Shown here in pieces: positions 1 to 6,592 of a stretch of 15,488 bases of DNA. The notes under the pieces are model-generated. The model was not told where the DNA came from and searched no databases. It worked only from the letters and a program-made list of their open reading frames with translations. A program made the translations under genes and the position numbers. The stretch lies in NCBI GenBank assembly GCA_900548855.1, contig URMF01000065.1:1-15488 (forward strand), written 5' to 3'. This stretch comes from an uncultured Eubacteriales bacterium (lineage in GTDB: Bacteria > Bacillota > Clostridia > Lachnospirales > Lachnospiraceae). Every line of letters begins with the position of its first letter. Position 1 is the first letter of the stretch.

Positions 1-10
1 AGCCAAAATC

Positions 11-30
11 GCAAATGGGTACTCATTTGC
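11..30. repeat. Perfect 7-bp inverted repeat (hairpin) before the TnpW-like gene
   Basis: GCAAATG at 11-17 pairs perfectly with CATTTGC at 24-30 across a 6-base loop. No T-tract follows, so it is not an obvious intrinsic terminator. It could end the transcript of the preceding element gene or be a recombinase or regulator site. It covers the ATG at 15, which argues against that codon being the start of the TnpW-like protein. Confidence 0.45.
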
Positions 31-74
31 TGTGCTTGCTCCCTACTCAAAACAAAGGAAAGGACGGGAAAGGA

Positions 75-281
75 ATGGAAAAGAAGCGAACAATCAAAGA
101 CGGGCAAATCGTTGTAAAAAATCCACTCTATCAAGAGTTGCCCACACACGAAGTTACAATTCAATCCGGCAGGACGTTCTATCGTTTTACGGGAAGCTAC
201 GACGGAAGCCGAAGCCTACCCCATAAAGTTTTACGGCTTATGGGGCACTCCCCTATTGATGAAAAAGACGAGGAGCGTTAA
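75..281 (+). CDS. tnpW: TnpW-like transposon-encoded small protein
   Basis: A 68-residue protein lying just upstream of the recombinase. Residues from about 8 onward (KDGQIVVKNPLYQELPTHE, then a block with FTGSY and LPHKVLRLM) match the pattern I know from small 'transposon-encoded TnpW' proteins, which precede TnpX-type recombinases in clostridial elements. Its molecular role is not established to my knowledge. I chose ATG 75 because a purine-rich AAAGGAAAGGA stretch (54-64) lies about 10 bases upstream. The frame is open back to ATG 15, but that codon sits in a hairpin and has no ribosome site. The stop at 279-281 abuts the recombinase start at 283, so the two are probably translationally coupled. 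Confidence 0.7.
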   Translation: MEKKRTIKDGQIVVKNPLYQELPTHEVTIQSGRTFYRFTGSYDGSRSLPHKVLRLMGHSPIDEKDEER

Positions 282-282
282 A

Positions 283-1983
283 ATGAGTATAAGCAATCCT
301 GTAATGGCAGACTGCCCGCCGATGAAAGGAGCAGAAACGATGTTAAGGCAGTCTGGCAAGATTACCGCCCTCTATTGCCGCCTATCCCGCGACGATGAAC
401 TAACGGGCGACAGCAACAGCATTGTAAATCAAAAGGCGATTTTAAGTAAGTACGCAAAGGAAAATCATTTTTCAAATCCATTGTTTTTCGTGGACGATGG
501 ATATTCCGGGACAAACTTCAACCGTCCAAGTTGGAGCGAACTTTTGGAAAAAATCGAAAACGGCGAAGTGTCCACCTTGATCGTCAAGGATATGTCGCGG
601 CTTGGGCGTGATTATCTGAAAGTGGGATTTTATACCGAAGTCCTGTTCGTGGAAAAGGGCGTGCGTTTTATAGCTATTAACAACGGCATAGACAGCGCAA
701 ACCAGCAGGACAGCGACTTTACCCCCTTTCTCAATATCATCAACGAGTGGTATGCGAAAGACACCAGCAAGAAGATACGCGCGGTGATGAAGTCAAAAGG
801 CGAAGCGGGGGAACACCTCTGCACCAACCCGCCATACGGCTACAGGAAAGACCCGGAAAACAAAAAGCGGTGGATTATCGACCCCGAAGCTGCCGAAGTT
901 GTCAAGCGGATATTCGCCCTTTGTCTGGACGGTTACGGGCCGTCGCAGATTGCCCGTATTCTGAAAGATGATAAAGTCATAACGCCGACAATCCATTTTC
1001 AGCAGACAGGCAGGGCGACAAGGAACGCGCCGCCGGATAATCCCTTTAACTGGACGGGCGATACAATAGCCGACATTTTGGAGCGTCCGGAATATCAAGG
1101 GCATACAGTAAACTTCAAAACCTACAAGCAGTCCTACAAGAGCAAAAAGACCTGCAATAATCCCGAAGAAAAATGGCTTGTGTTTGAAAATACCCACGAA
1201 GCAATCATTGACGCTGACACATGGGCGCGGGTGCAGGAATTGCGGAAGAACAAACGCCGCCCGACGAGGACAGGAAAGACAAATATGTTTTCCGGCATTG
1301 TGCGCTGCGCCGATTGCGGTGAAAAGCTGTATTACTGCACAAGCAGGAACTTTGAAGCAAGGCAAGACCACTTTGTCTGCTCTACTTCAAGGCTCAAAGG
1401 GAAAGAGGTTTGCGCGACGCATTTTATCCGCGCCGTTGTCTTGGAACGGGGCGTACTCGCCCACATGAGAATGACGATTGCCTGTGTTGCGAACCATGAA
1501 GAACAATTCCGCAAGGCTATGGGTGCGAAGCAGAAAGCCGAAGCAAAAAGAGAACTCGCGGCGAAGCGTCGGCAACTGACGCAGGCAGAACGACGGATAG
1601 AAGAACTTGACCGACTATTCAAGCGTATTTATGAGGACAACGTAGGCGGAAAACTATCTGACAGCAGATTTCAAATGCTCTCTGACGACTACGAGCAGGA
1701 GCAGAAAGAACTGCGGGAAAAGCTGTTGCGGTTGAATGAAGAAATTACAGAACAAGAGGAACAGGCAGAGAATATCGACAGGTTTATCTGCAAGGTGCGG
1801 AAGTATCTCGACTTGAACGAGCTGACACCCACTATCCTAAACGACATGGTAAAGGCGGTATATGTTCACGCGCCGGACAAGTCGAAGGGTTATCGGGAAC
1901 AACAGATTGACATTTCCTATGACCTTGTAGGAATACTCCCCGCGTCTTTACTGATTGACCTGCAAAACGGAGAAACGGCATAG
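283..1983 (+). CDS. Large serine recombinase, TnpX/TndX family
   Basis: This is the site-specific DNA recombinase that excises and integrates the element by double-strand cleavage with a serine nucleophile. From ATG 283 it is 566 residues. The resolvase catalytic domain starts near residue 26 with YCRLSRDDE, where Ser35 is the expected nucleophile. The conserved DMSRLGRDYL arginine motif lies about 75 residues further on. Next come the recombinase domain (NPPYGY region), a zinc ribbon (CADCGEKLYYC, then a distal FVCS/VCATHF pair) and a long Glu/Lys/Arg-rich coiled coil, as in other large serine recombinases. Start choice: ATG 283 has AGGAG at 271-275. ATG 340 (MLRQSGKITALYCRLS) has an even stronger AAAGGAG at 325-331 and is a real alternative. 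The frame is open to ATG 256, which would overlap the TnpW-like gene. GC is about 50%, well above the operon to its right. The gene looks intact. Confidence 0.95.
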   Translation: MSISNPVMADCPPMKGAETMLRQSGKITALYCRLSRDDELTGDSNSIVNQKAILSKYAKENHFSNPLFFVDDGYSGTNFNRPSWSELLEKIENGEVSTLIVKDMSRLGRDYLKVGFYTEVLFVEKGVRFIAINNGIDSANQQDSDFTPFLNIINEWYAKDTSKKIRAVMKSKGEAGEHLCTNPPYGYRKDPENKKRWIIDPEAAEVVKRIFALCLDGYGPSQIARILKDDKVITPTIHFQQTGRATRNAPPDNPFNWTGDTIADILERPEYQGHTVNFKTYKQSYKSKKTCNNPEEKWLVFENTHEAIIDADTWARVQELRKNKRRPTRTGKTNMFSGIVRCADCGEKLYYCTSRNFEARQDHFVCSTSRLKGKEVCATHFIRAVVLERGVLAHMRMTIACVANHEEQFRKAMGAKQKAEAKRELAAKRRQLTQAERRIEELDRLFKRIYEDNVGGKLSDSRFQMLSDDYEQEQKELREKLLRLNEEITEQEEQAENIDRFICKVRKYLDLNELTPTILNDMVKAVYVHAPDKSKGYREQQIDISYDLVGILPASLLIDLQNGETA

Positions 1984-2001
1984 CCGAAGCTACGCCGTTT
2001 C
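1972..2001 (+). terminator. Strong hairpin spanning the recombinase stop codon
   Basis: GAAACGGC (1972-1979) pairs with GCCGTTTC (1994-2001). Inside, TAGC (1981-1984) pairs with GCTA (1989-1992) around a CGAA loop, leaving one A-C mismatch. That gives 12 pairs in 30 bases. The TAG stop (1981-1983) lies in the stem. Only a short T-run (TTT at 1998-2000) forms part of the stem and no U-tract follows, so this may be a weak or Rho-assisted terminator, or a structural element near the end of the mobile element. Confidence 0.5.
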
Positions 2002-2128
2002 CTGAAAACATTCTTATGCTGTTTTATGCGTGCCGCCCCGATGTTGGTCTCTTTTTTCATAGACAAGTACAAGCAAAAAAATTACAAATCTAAAAATATT
2101 TTGAAAGAGCATGTAGGAAAATATAGAA

Positions 2129-2159
2129 TTAACAAAAAAAAAAAGAATTCTGCTAAAAT
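2129..2159 (+). promoter_or_regulatory. Candidate promoter of the catabolic operon (extended -10)
   Basis: TTAACA (2129-2134) can serve as a -35. TGCTAAAAT (2151-2159) has the TG-n spacing of an extended -10 with TAAAAT as the hexamer. The spacer is 19 bases, longer than the ideal 17, and the 11-A run lies in it. Transcription would start near 2166, giving a leader of about 115 bases that includes the palindrome at 2207-2220. This is a sigma-A type prediction by eye. Confidence 0.45.
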
Positions 2160-2206
2160 AGTTTCATTGAGGGAAAGGATAGGATGTGCTGTAATGGTGT
2201 TAACAG

Positions 2207-2220
2207 ATAATTCGAATTAT
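2207..2220. promoter_or_regulatory. Perfect 14-bp palindrome, possible operator
   Basis: ATAATTCGAATTAT is identical to its reverse complement over all 14 bases. It lies about 48 bases downstream of the candidate -10 and 60 bases before the first operon start codon. A perfect even palindrome with a central CG is the type of site bound by dimeric repressors such as LacI- or GntR-type proteins. The binding protein is unknown and none is encoded nearby. An AT-rich background makes chance palindromes more likely, so this is suggestive only. Confidence 0.4.
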
Positions 2221-2280
2221 TTACAATGACTAGTGACTTTCACAAATACCTGATTTAAAGAAATGGAAGAGAGGGAAATT

Positions 2281-3651
2281 ATGAAAAGAAAAATTATTTC
2301 TGTATTACTTACAGCATGTTTGTCAATTAGCTTATTGGCTGGCTGCGGGGGAAATGCTTCTAAAACTGATGATTCACAAGTAAAGGAGGAAAGCTCCGAT
2401 ACTGCGACGCAAACAACTGATACTGCTCAGAATGAAGATCCTGAGGTAACTATTACTGTATTAACGAGGTATGCCGGAAGTGATGTACAGGCACAGTGGC
2501 TTCAGACGATGATGGAGAAGTTTTCTGAGCTGCATCCTAATGTAACCTTCCAGGATGATTCAGTAGCTGATGAAGCTGCATACAATAACAAATTAAAGAC
2601 CGCGATTGCAACTGGAAATTTACCCAATATGTGGATGCAATATGGAGCTGCATCATTGGTAGAATATGCTAAAAACGGCTTGGCAATGGATTTATCTTCT
2701 TTACTGGAAGATACGGAATTTACTTCCGGATTGGCAGATCCAACATTATCCTCTTATGACCTGTCAGGTTATGGAGTTGATGGAATTTACGCATTGCCAT
2801 TTGCTATGCAGCCGGAAGTGATTTTTTATAACAAGGATTTGTTTGCCCAGGCAGGGATAAACGAAGTACCGGAAACGATGGAGGATCTTTTTGCTGCATT
2901 TGATAAATTAAATGCAGCAGGAATTACACCTATGGGAATGGGTGCAAAGGATACCTGGAGACTTGGGCATTTTTATAATTGTATTGCATACAAAAAAGTA
3001 GGTGTTGACAATATTAAGAAAATAGGTGCAAGAGAAGCAAAATGGACAGATGAAAATATGGTTGAAACATTTGAAATTTTGAAAAGCTTTAAAGACCGGG
3101 GGGCCTTTGAAGAAAATTTCGAAGGAATTGACTGGAGTACAGAGAATGCAAATTTTCTGAGTGGAAAATATGCCATGATTTGTGTTCCGCTCTGGTTCAT
3201 CCCAAATGCAGAGGCTTCGGAAATTGCAGATTCGTTAGATTTTTTCCCGATTCCGTACTTTGAAGATGCTGAAGATTATAAGGATAATGCTGCTGTTTAT
3301 ACAGATGCACATGTGTATAACGGAAAATTGGAGGGATATGAAAAAGAGATTACGCTAGAGTGGGCCAAATTTACACATAGTGCATATTCAGAAGAAGTAC
3401 GTTTGAAAGTTTGCAATCAATTACCGGGCAGATCTGATGTCAATATCGATGGTTACGAAATGAGTCCACTCATGAAAAAGGCACTTGCACTTAATAATGA
3501 GCTGACAGCATATGGAGGAGATGTTTTTGAATATGATGAAATAACATCCATGCAGGACGTTATAAGAAATTCATTAGTAGGAATGATGCTTGGAACAACA
3601 CCGGAGGATACTGCTAAGACGATTCAGGCTGAAATAGATAATAATCAGTAA
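2281..3651 (+). CDS. Sugar ABC transporter substrate-binding lipoprotein (CUT1 family)
   Basis: This is the extracellular receptor that delivers a carbohydrate-like ligand to the two permeases encoded next. From ATG 2281 it is 456 residues, normal for family 1 solute-binding proteins. It has a positively charged start (MKRK), a hydrophobic signal segment and a lipobox LLAG-C with Cys22 as the lipidated residue, followed by an Asp/Ser/Thr-rich linker of about 35 residues before the folded domain begins (PEVTITVLTRYAG). ATG 2281 is preferred over ATG 2263 because GAGG at 2271-2274 lies six bases before it. It is the first gene of the operon, so ligand identity would define the pathway substrate. 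The sequence does not reveal the ligand; CUT1 receptors bind oligosaccharides, polyols, glycerol-3-phosphate and related compounds. Confidence 0.93.
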   Translation: MKRKIISVLLTACLSISLLAGCGGNASKTDDSQVKEESSDTATQTTDTAQNEDPEVTITVLTRYAGSDVQAQWLQTMMEKFSELHPNVTFQDDSVADEAAYNNKLKTAIATGNLPNMWMQYGAASLVEYAKNGLAMDLSSLLEDTEFTSGLADPTLSSYDLSGYGVDGIYALPFAMQPEVIFYNKDLFAQAGINEVPETMEDLFAAFDKLNAAGITPMGMGAKDTWRLGHFYNCIAYKKVGVDNIKKIGAREAKWTDENMVETFEILKSFKDRGAFEENFEGIDWSTENANFLSGKYAMICVPLWFIPNAEASEIADSLDFFPIPYFEDAEDYKDNAAVYTDAHVYNGKLEGYEKEITLEWAKFTHSAYSEEVRLKVCNQLPGRSDVNIDGYEMSPLMKKALALNNELTAYGGDVFEYDEITSMQDVIRNSLVGMMLGTTPEDTAKTIQAEIDNNQ

Positions 3652-3668
3652 TAAACAAGAGGATGTTG

Positions 3669-3708
3669 CCGCCCGATGAATTGCTGCCTGCACGGTTTCA
3701 CTGGGCGG
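3669..3708 (+). promoter_or_regulatory. GC-rich inverted repeat between receptor and permease genes
   Basis: CCGCCC (3669-3674) and GGGCGG (3703-3708) are perfect complements separated by 28 bases, within a GC-rich patch in an otherwise AT-rich operon. The position, directly after the binding-protein gene, is where many sugar ABC operons carry a stem-loop that protects the receptor transcript or attenuates the permease genes. The loop is long and no T-tract follows, so a regulatory role is an inference. Confidence 0.3.
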
Positions 3709-3738
3709 TTATCCATATCAAGAACGGAGATGATAAGG

Positions 3739-4662
3739 ATGGAACAATACCGTCGCAATAAAAAAATCATATTTGTATTTTTGCTTCCGGCACTTTTGGT
3801 TTATATCATTTTTGAGTGTATTCCTGTATTGCAATCATTTTATTTTTCCTTTTTTGAATGGCCGGGAATACAGGGAGTTCCACTTAAATATGTGGGAATA
3901 GATAATTTTGTCGCTCTTATTAAGAATACACAGTTTCATCAGGCAATGAGGAATATTCTTCTTTTTGTTTTTGTTGGATTGTTAACGCAGCTTCCAATTG
4001 GCTTTTTCTTTGCTATTCTTTTGTATTATACAAAACATGGTCAGAAATTCTTTAAAGCAGTTTATTTTATACCGATGATTTTGCCGGTTACAGCTACAGG
4101 ATTGTTATGGCAGTTTATTTTAAAACCAAACGAAACGGGTGTCCTTAATAATCTTTTAATGAAGCTTGGAATGGAAAATCTTTGTACTGGGTGGTTGGTG
4201 GATTCTAAAACTGCAATGATTTGTATCATTTTGGTTACTACATGGGCCAGTGTTGCATATTACATTGTGATAGGATTGGCAGCCTTGAATTCCATACCGG
4301 AGGATATTTTGGAATCAGCTACAATCGATGGTGCAAATACATGGAAAAAGGTAATATATATTATGATTCCTATGATTTGGGAATCTATAAAAATATCAGT
4401 AGTAATGATCATAACAGGCGTATTGAAGGTGTTTGATATGGTTTTTGTTATGACAGAAGGTGGACCGAATGGATTAACCCATGTACCAGCAACATTGTTA
4501 TATAGTCAGGCATTCAAGTATAACCATTATGGAATTGGTAGTGCAATATCAACAGTTATGTTTCTGATGAGTCTTGCACTTACTATCATTTCTTTAAAAA
4601 TTATGAATAGGGATGACGAGAAAAAAGGGAAAAGGAAAGGAGGGAGTAAGGTTTGGAGATAA
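3739..4662 (+). CDS. Sugar ABC transporter permease, MalF/UgpA type (CUT1)
   Basis: One of the two membrane-spanning subunits of the importer, in the cytoplasmic membrane. From ATG 3739 it has 307 residues with about six hydrophobic segments. It shows the MetI-like EAA loop as ESATIDGANTWKKVIYIMIP, which docks the ATPase. Start choice: GGAGA at 3726-3730 lies eight bases before ATG 3739, and translation from there begins MEQYRRNKKIIFVFLLPAL, the usual charged N-terminus and first helix. The frame is open to 3676, but the extra residues (a Cys-rich, non-membrane stretch) look like read-through of the intergenic hairpin. The gene overlaps the next permease by 10 bases. No ATP-binding subunit is encoded in the window, as is common in Firmicutes, where an MsmK-type ATPase serves several transporters. 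Confidence 0.93.
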   Translation: MEQYRRNKKIIFVFLLPALLVYIIFECIPVLQSFYFSFFEWPGIQGVPLKYVGIDNFVALIKNTQFHQAMRNILLFVFVGLLTQLPIGFFFAILLYYTKHGQKFFKAVYFIPMILPVTATGLLWQFILKPNETGVLNNLLMKLGMENLCTGWLVDSKTAMICIILVTTWASVAYYIVIGLAALNSIPEDILESATIDGANTWKKVIYIMIPMIWESIKISVVMIITGVLKVFDMVFVMTEGGPNGLTHVPATLLYSQAFKYNHYGIGSAISTVMFLMSLALTIISLKIMNRDDEKKGKRKGGSKVWR

Positions 4663-5507
4663 GTTCAAATAGTCATGCTATAAGAAAAAAAAGGGTGCGA
4701 GGAATAATGTTGTATATAGTTTTAAGCATTTTTGCTGTTATTTGTCTGTATCCGGTTTTTTTTACATTGACTTCTTCCTTAAAAAATAATACTGAAATTT
4801 TTACAGAACCTTTTTCATTGCCGCGTACTCCACAATGGGAAAATTATGTCAGGGCGTGGACAATTGGAAAGATGGGGGTTTATTTTAAAAACAGTATTAT
4901 TTTGACAGCGGCGACGCTATTTGTCAGTGCTATTATTGGATCTATGGCAAGCTATATTTTGGCGAAATATACATTTAAAGGAAAAAGCTTTGTGTATATT
5001 TTATTTCTGGCAGGTATGATGATCCCCATACAAACAGTTATCATACCACTTGCTTTTACATTTGGAAAATTGGGAATCGTCGATAATTTTCCAGTATTGG
5101 TATTGTTATATTCAGCCTTTTGTCTTTCTATGACAGTTTTCATTGTTACTGGATATATGAAAGGATTACCAGACGAATTGGAAGAAGCGGCTGTTATGGA
5201 TGGAGCAGGGCATGGAATTGTTTTCTTTAGAATTATACTGCCATTGTCCATGCCTGCCATTGCTAGTGCATCTATTTTTAATTTTGTTTCTGCCTGGAAT
5301 AATCTTTTATTTCCGTTAGTGTTTATCAGTAAAGATAGTATGAAAACCATTTCTATTGGTTTATTGTCTTTCTTTGGGGCATATACGTCAGATTATGGTG
5401 CAGTAATGGCAGCAATTGGAGTTAGTATCATTCCACCAATTATCATGTACATACTGCTTCAGGAAAAGATGGAAAAAGGATTGACAGCGGGTGCTGTGAA
5501 AGGATAG
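4653..5507 (+). CDS. Sugar ABC transporter permease, MalG/UgpE type (CUT1)
   Basis: The second permease subunit, 284 residues with about six membrane segments. The EAA loop is EEAAVMDGAGHGIVFFRIILP, and the C-terminus ends LTAGAVKG, the hallmark of MalG-type permeases. The start codon is TTG at 4653, supported by an excellent AAAGGAGGG ribosome site (ending at 4644, eight bases upstream) and by the 10-base overlap with the stop of the first permease, which implies translational coupling. Its C-terminus differs clearly from the broken permease at 11895-12089 (QEKMEKGLTAGAVKG versus AQKYFKEGLMAGGVKG), so that fragment is not a duplicate of this gene. Confidence 0.93.
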   Translation: MEISSNSHAIRKKRVRGIMLYIVLSIFAVICLYPVFFTLTSSLKNNTEIFTEPFSLPRTPQWENYVRAWTIGKMGVYFKNSIILTAATLFVSAIIGSMASYILAKYTFKGKSFVYILFLAGMMIPIQTVIIPLAFTFGKLGIVDNFPVLVLLYSAFCLSMTVFIVTGYMKGLPDELEEAAVMDGAGHGIVFFRIILPLSMPAIASASIFNFVSAWNNLLFPLVFISKDSMKTISIGLLSFFGAYTSDYGAVMAAIGVSIIPPIIMYILLQEKMEKGLTAGAVKG

Positions 5508-5555
5508 GGCATAAGCAAAATAAAGAGTAATGTTTCAGAAAGGATTAATAAATTA

Positions 5556-6578
5556 ATGAAAGGTTTAATAACTGATGGAAAAGGAAATGTTTTATTAAAA
5601 GATGATATTCCAAAGCCGGACATAGGAGATTATGATGCATTGGTGCAGACGGTTGGATGTGGAATATGTAATGGGACAGAGTTAAAAATCATTGATGGTC
5701 ACTTGAAAGGATTTTCTACTTATCCGGCAGTATTAGGACATGAGGCGGTCGGAAGAGTTATTGAAACCGGAAAACGGGTAAAGAACTATAAAGTAGGAGA
5801 CCTGGTTTTACGCCCAGGACTTTGTAATAATGATAAATATTATTCCCTGTGGGGGGGATTCGCAGAATTTACAACGGTGGCTGATTGTATGTCTATGGAA
5901 GAAGATGGTATAGCCGTAGAGGATGTCAGTTTAAAATCCAGAATTGTTGTACCTCCCTTTGTGAATGAAATTGAGGCTCCCATGCTTATTACTTTAGAGG
6001 AAATCTATAGTGCTGCAAAACGTCTTGGTGTATGTGAAGATATGCGTATAGTGATTATGGGTTGTGGACCGGTGGGCATAGCAATGGCTAATTTTTGTAA
6101 AATATTAGGTGCAAAATTCATTTTGCTTGGGGGACATCATGAAGCCAGGATGACTAAAGCTTTGGAGGTAGGAGCTGATGTGGTAGTTAATACACATACG
6201 GAAGATATTGTAGAAAAGGTTCATAAGTACATGGGTGCAGCTGATTTGTATATAGATGCAGTTGGAAATGGAAATACACTCAGCCAGGGGCTCAGATGTA
6301 TTAAGCCAGGCGGTACGATTGGAATTTATGGAATAGGATTAAAGAATGATCAGATGATTGATTGGGAGCATTCGGATTATAGCTGGAAAATCCATTCAGT
6401 TCAATGGCCTGATTACAGCCATTTGATTACAATTCAAAAGGATGTCTTAAATTATGTAAAAGAAGGAATGGTTAATTTGTCTGATTATGTGACACATAAA
6501 ATTCCGATAGAGCATTATGAAGACGGCTTTGAATTAATAAGAAAACGTCAGGGCTTAAAAATAGTTTTAACATTTTAG
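5556..6578 (+). CDS. Zinc-type medium-chain alcohol/polyol dehydrogenase (MDR family)
   Basis: A 340-residue NAD(P)-dependent dehydrogenase of the sorbitol/threonine dehydrogenase-like MDR group, expected to interconvert an alcohol and a ketone or aldehyde in the cytoplasm. Visible catalytic-zinc residues are Cys35 in GCGICNGTE and His62-Glu63 in LGHEAVG. The nucleotide-binding turn is GCGPVG at 169-174. The four-cysteine structural-zinc loop of classical ADHs is missing; the region around residue 90 has a single Cys. At the end of the second Rossmann strand, where NAD-specific enzymes carry Asp, it has Gly193 (LLGGHHEAR), which suggests NADP(H) use; that is inference. A GAAAGGA-like site lies about 12 bases before ATG 5556. 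Its stop is 14 bases before the GRE start, so it probably handles the GRE's substrate or product. The exact substrate is unknown. Confidence 0.9.
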   Translation: MKGLITDGKGNVLLKDDIPKPDIGDYDALVQTVGCGICNGTELKIIDGHLKGFSTYPAVLGHEAVGRVIETGKRVKNYKVGDLVLRPGLCNNDKYYSLWGGFAEFTTVADCMSMEEDGIAVEDVSLKSRIVVPPFVNEIEAPMLITLEEIYSAAKRLGVCEDMRIVIMGCGPVGIAMANFCKILGAKFILLGGHHEARMTKALEVGADVVVNTHTEDIVEKVHKYMGAADLYIDAVGNGNTLSQGLRCIKPGGTIGIYGIGLKNDQMIDWEHSDYSWKIHSVQWPDYSHLITIQKDVLNYVKEGMVNLSDYVTHKIPIEHYEDGFELIRKRQGLKIVLTF

Positions 6579-6592
6579 GGAGAAATTGGCTG

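Larger units (their letters stand above)
1..2050 (+). mobile_element. End of an integrative/conjugative element (Tn4451/Tn5397-type)
   Basis: A TnpW-like small gene is followed directly by a large serine recombinase and then by a sharp fall in GC. In Tn4451- and Tn5397-like elements the TnpX/TndX recombinase sits at one extremity, with the attachment end a short distance away. That is family knowledge; here I infer that the element ends shortly after the recombinase, somewhere around 2002-2060. The exact end is not resolved: these recombinases use only a very short (GA) core, which cannot be picked out by eye. The rest of the element lies to the left, outside the window. It is also possible that the element extends further right and carries the catabolic operon as cargo. 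Confidence 0.65.
1984..2280. other. AT-rich intergenic region between recombinase and catabolic operon
   Basis: About 300 bases that probably contain the mobile-element end (about 2002-2060), then the operon's leader. The recognisable items are an 11-A run at 2134-2144, a candidate promoter and a 14-bp palindrome, each listed separately. An open frame at 2026-2229 exists, but it is Lys-rich, has no ribosome site and resembles nothing I know, so I do not call it a gene. No regulator gene for the operon is present on either side. Confidence 0.6.

Noticed and set aside
793..1371. 192-residue minus-strand frame inside the recombinase gene
   Set aside because: Shadow of the recombinase coding frame; no family resemblance.
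2026..2229. 67-residue open frame upstream of the binding protein
   Set aside because: Lys/Asn-rich, no ribosome site, runs through the candidate promoter and the 11-A run, and resembles no family I know.
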